A stretch of DNA of 5,297 bases from Clostridiales bacterium (GTDB taxonomy: Bacteria; Bacillota_A; Clostridia; Lachnospirales; Bianqueaceae), in the NCBI GenBank assembly GCA_019423265.1, contig JAHZBS010000173.1, forward strand, positions 1-5,297, in the 5' to 3' direction. The notes beneath the pieces are model-generated. The model had not been told where the DNA came from and did no database searches. It worked only from the letters and a program-made list of their open reading frames with translations. Of the stretch, positions 5,255 to 5,297 are shown in pieces; the first letter of the stretch is position 1; each line of letters begins with the position of its first letter. The position numbers and the translations under genes are program-made.

Positions 5255-5297
5255 TTATTCAGGCAGCGCCATGCCAAGCTTATCCGCGATCTCATCC
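5255..5297 (-). CDS. C-terminal end of a gene cut by the window edge
   Basis: Only the last 13 codons are present on the minus strand (DEIADKLGMALPE, then TAA at 5257-5255), running off the right end. A strong terminator follows at once, which supports this being a true gene end. Thirteen residues are too few to name a family. The gene is oriented the same way as the nuclease, but the terminator separates the two transcripts. Confidence 0.5.
   Translation of the reverse strand, partial: DEIADKLGMALPE

Noticed and set aside
4978..5295. Minus-strand open frame of 105 codons upstream of the nuclease, with hydrophobic segments
   Set aside because: It crosses the strong terminator at 5203-5230 and the nuclease -35, and has no ribosome binding site. 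The adjacent frame has the better-supported gene end with TAA at 5257-5255.

Overview
This window looks like accessory DNA, probably part of a conjugative or otherwise mobile element, from a Firmicute of the class Clostridia (Lachnospiraceae/Oscillospiraceae type). The grounds are strong AGGAGG ribosome binding sites, A/T-rich intergenic DNA with hairpin plus T-tract terminators, and a Y-family polymerase overlapped by a YolD-like gene, a pairing known from Firmicute chromosomes, phages and conjugative elements. No relaxase, integrase, att site, rRNA or tRNA is visible, so the mobile-element assignment is inference.

Left part (1-1526). A coding-like remnant (39-227) runs into a strong terminator (247-289). 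Next is a small gene with an excellent ribosome binding site but an in-frame TAG at codon 9 (420-602), then an intact 191-aa protein of unknown function with a GDPWYFE motif (666-1241). The intergenic region 1242-1526 carries a terminator and the promoter of the next operon. Its distal half is a diverged direct copy of the terminator-side sequence at 274-334.

Centre (1527-3939). This is a plus-strand translesion-synthesis operon: a 507-aa UmuC/UvrX-like Y-family DNA polymerase, a YolD-like protein overlapping it by 4 nt, and a third gene starting 9 nt later. The third gene is broken by an apparent 1-nt deletion near 3740 and an in-frame TAG at 3874. The first two genes look intact and are probably translationally coupled.

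Right part (3941-5297). A convergent minus-strand gene, visibly richer in A+T than the polymerase operon, encodes a 330-aa predicted PD-(D/E)xK nuclease with a helical/coiled-coil N-terminal half. It has its own good promoter and its stop lies 1 nt from the end of the decayed third gene. It looks like an imported cargo gene, plausibly for defence against foreign DNA. Beyond it lie a stop-riddled plus-strand coding relic (5014 to about 5215) and, on the minus strand, the last 13 codons of a gene cut by the window edge, followed by its terminator.

Overall, two functional modules (damage-tolerant DNA synthesis and a putative defence nuclease) sit among several decaying small genes. Four of the decayed or coding-like frames are interrupted by TAG. 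No complete new multi-gene system is evident. The items most worth a second look are the orphan nuclease, the duplicated terminator/promoter cassette and the recurrent in-frame amber codons.
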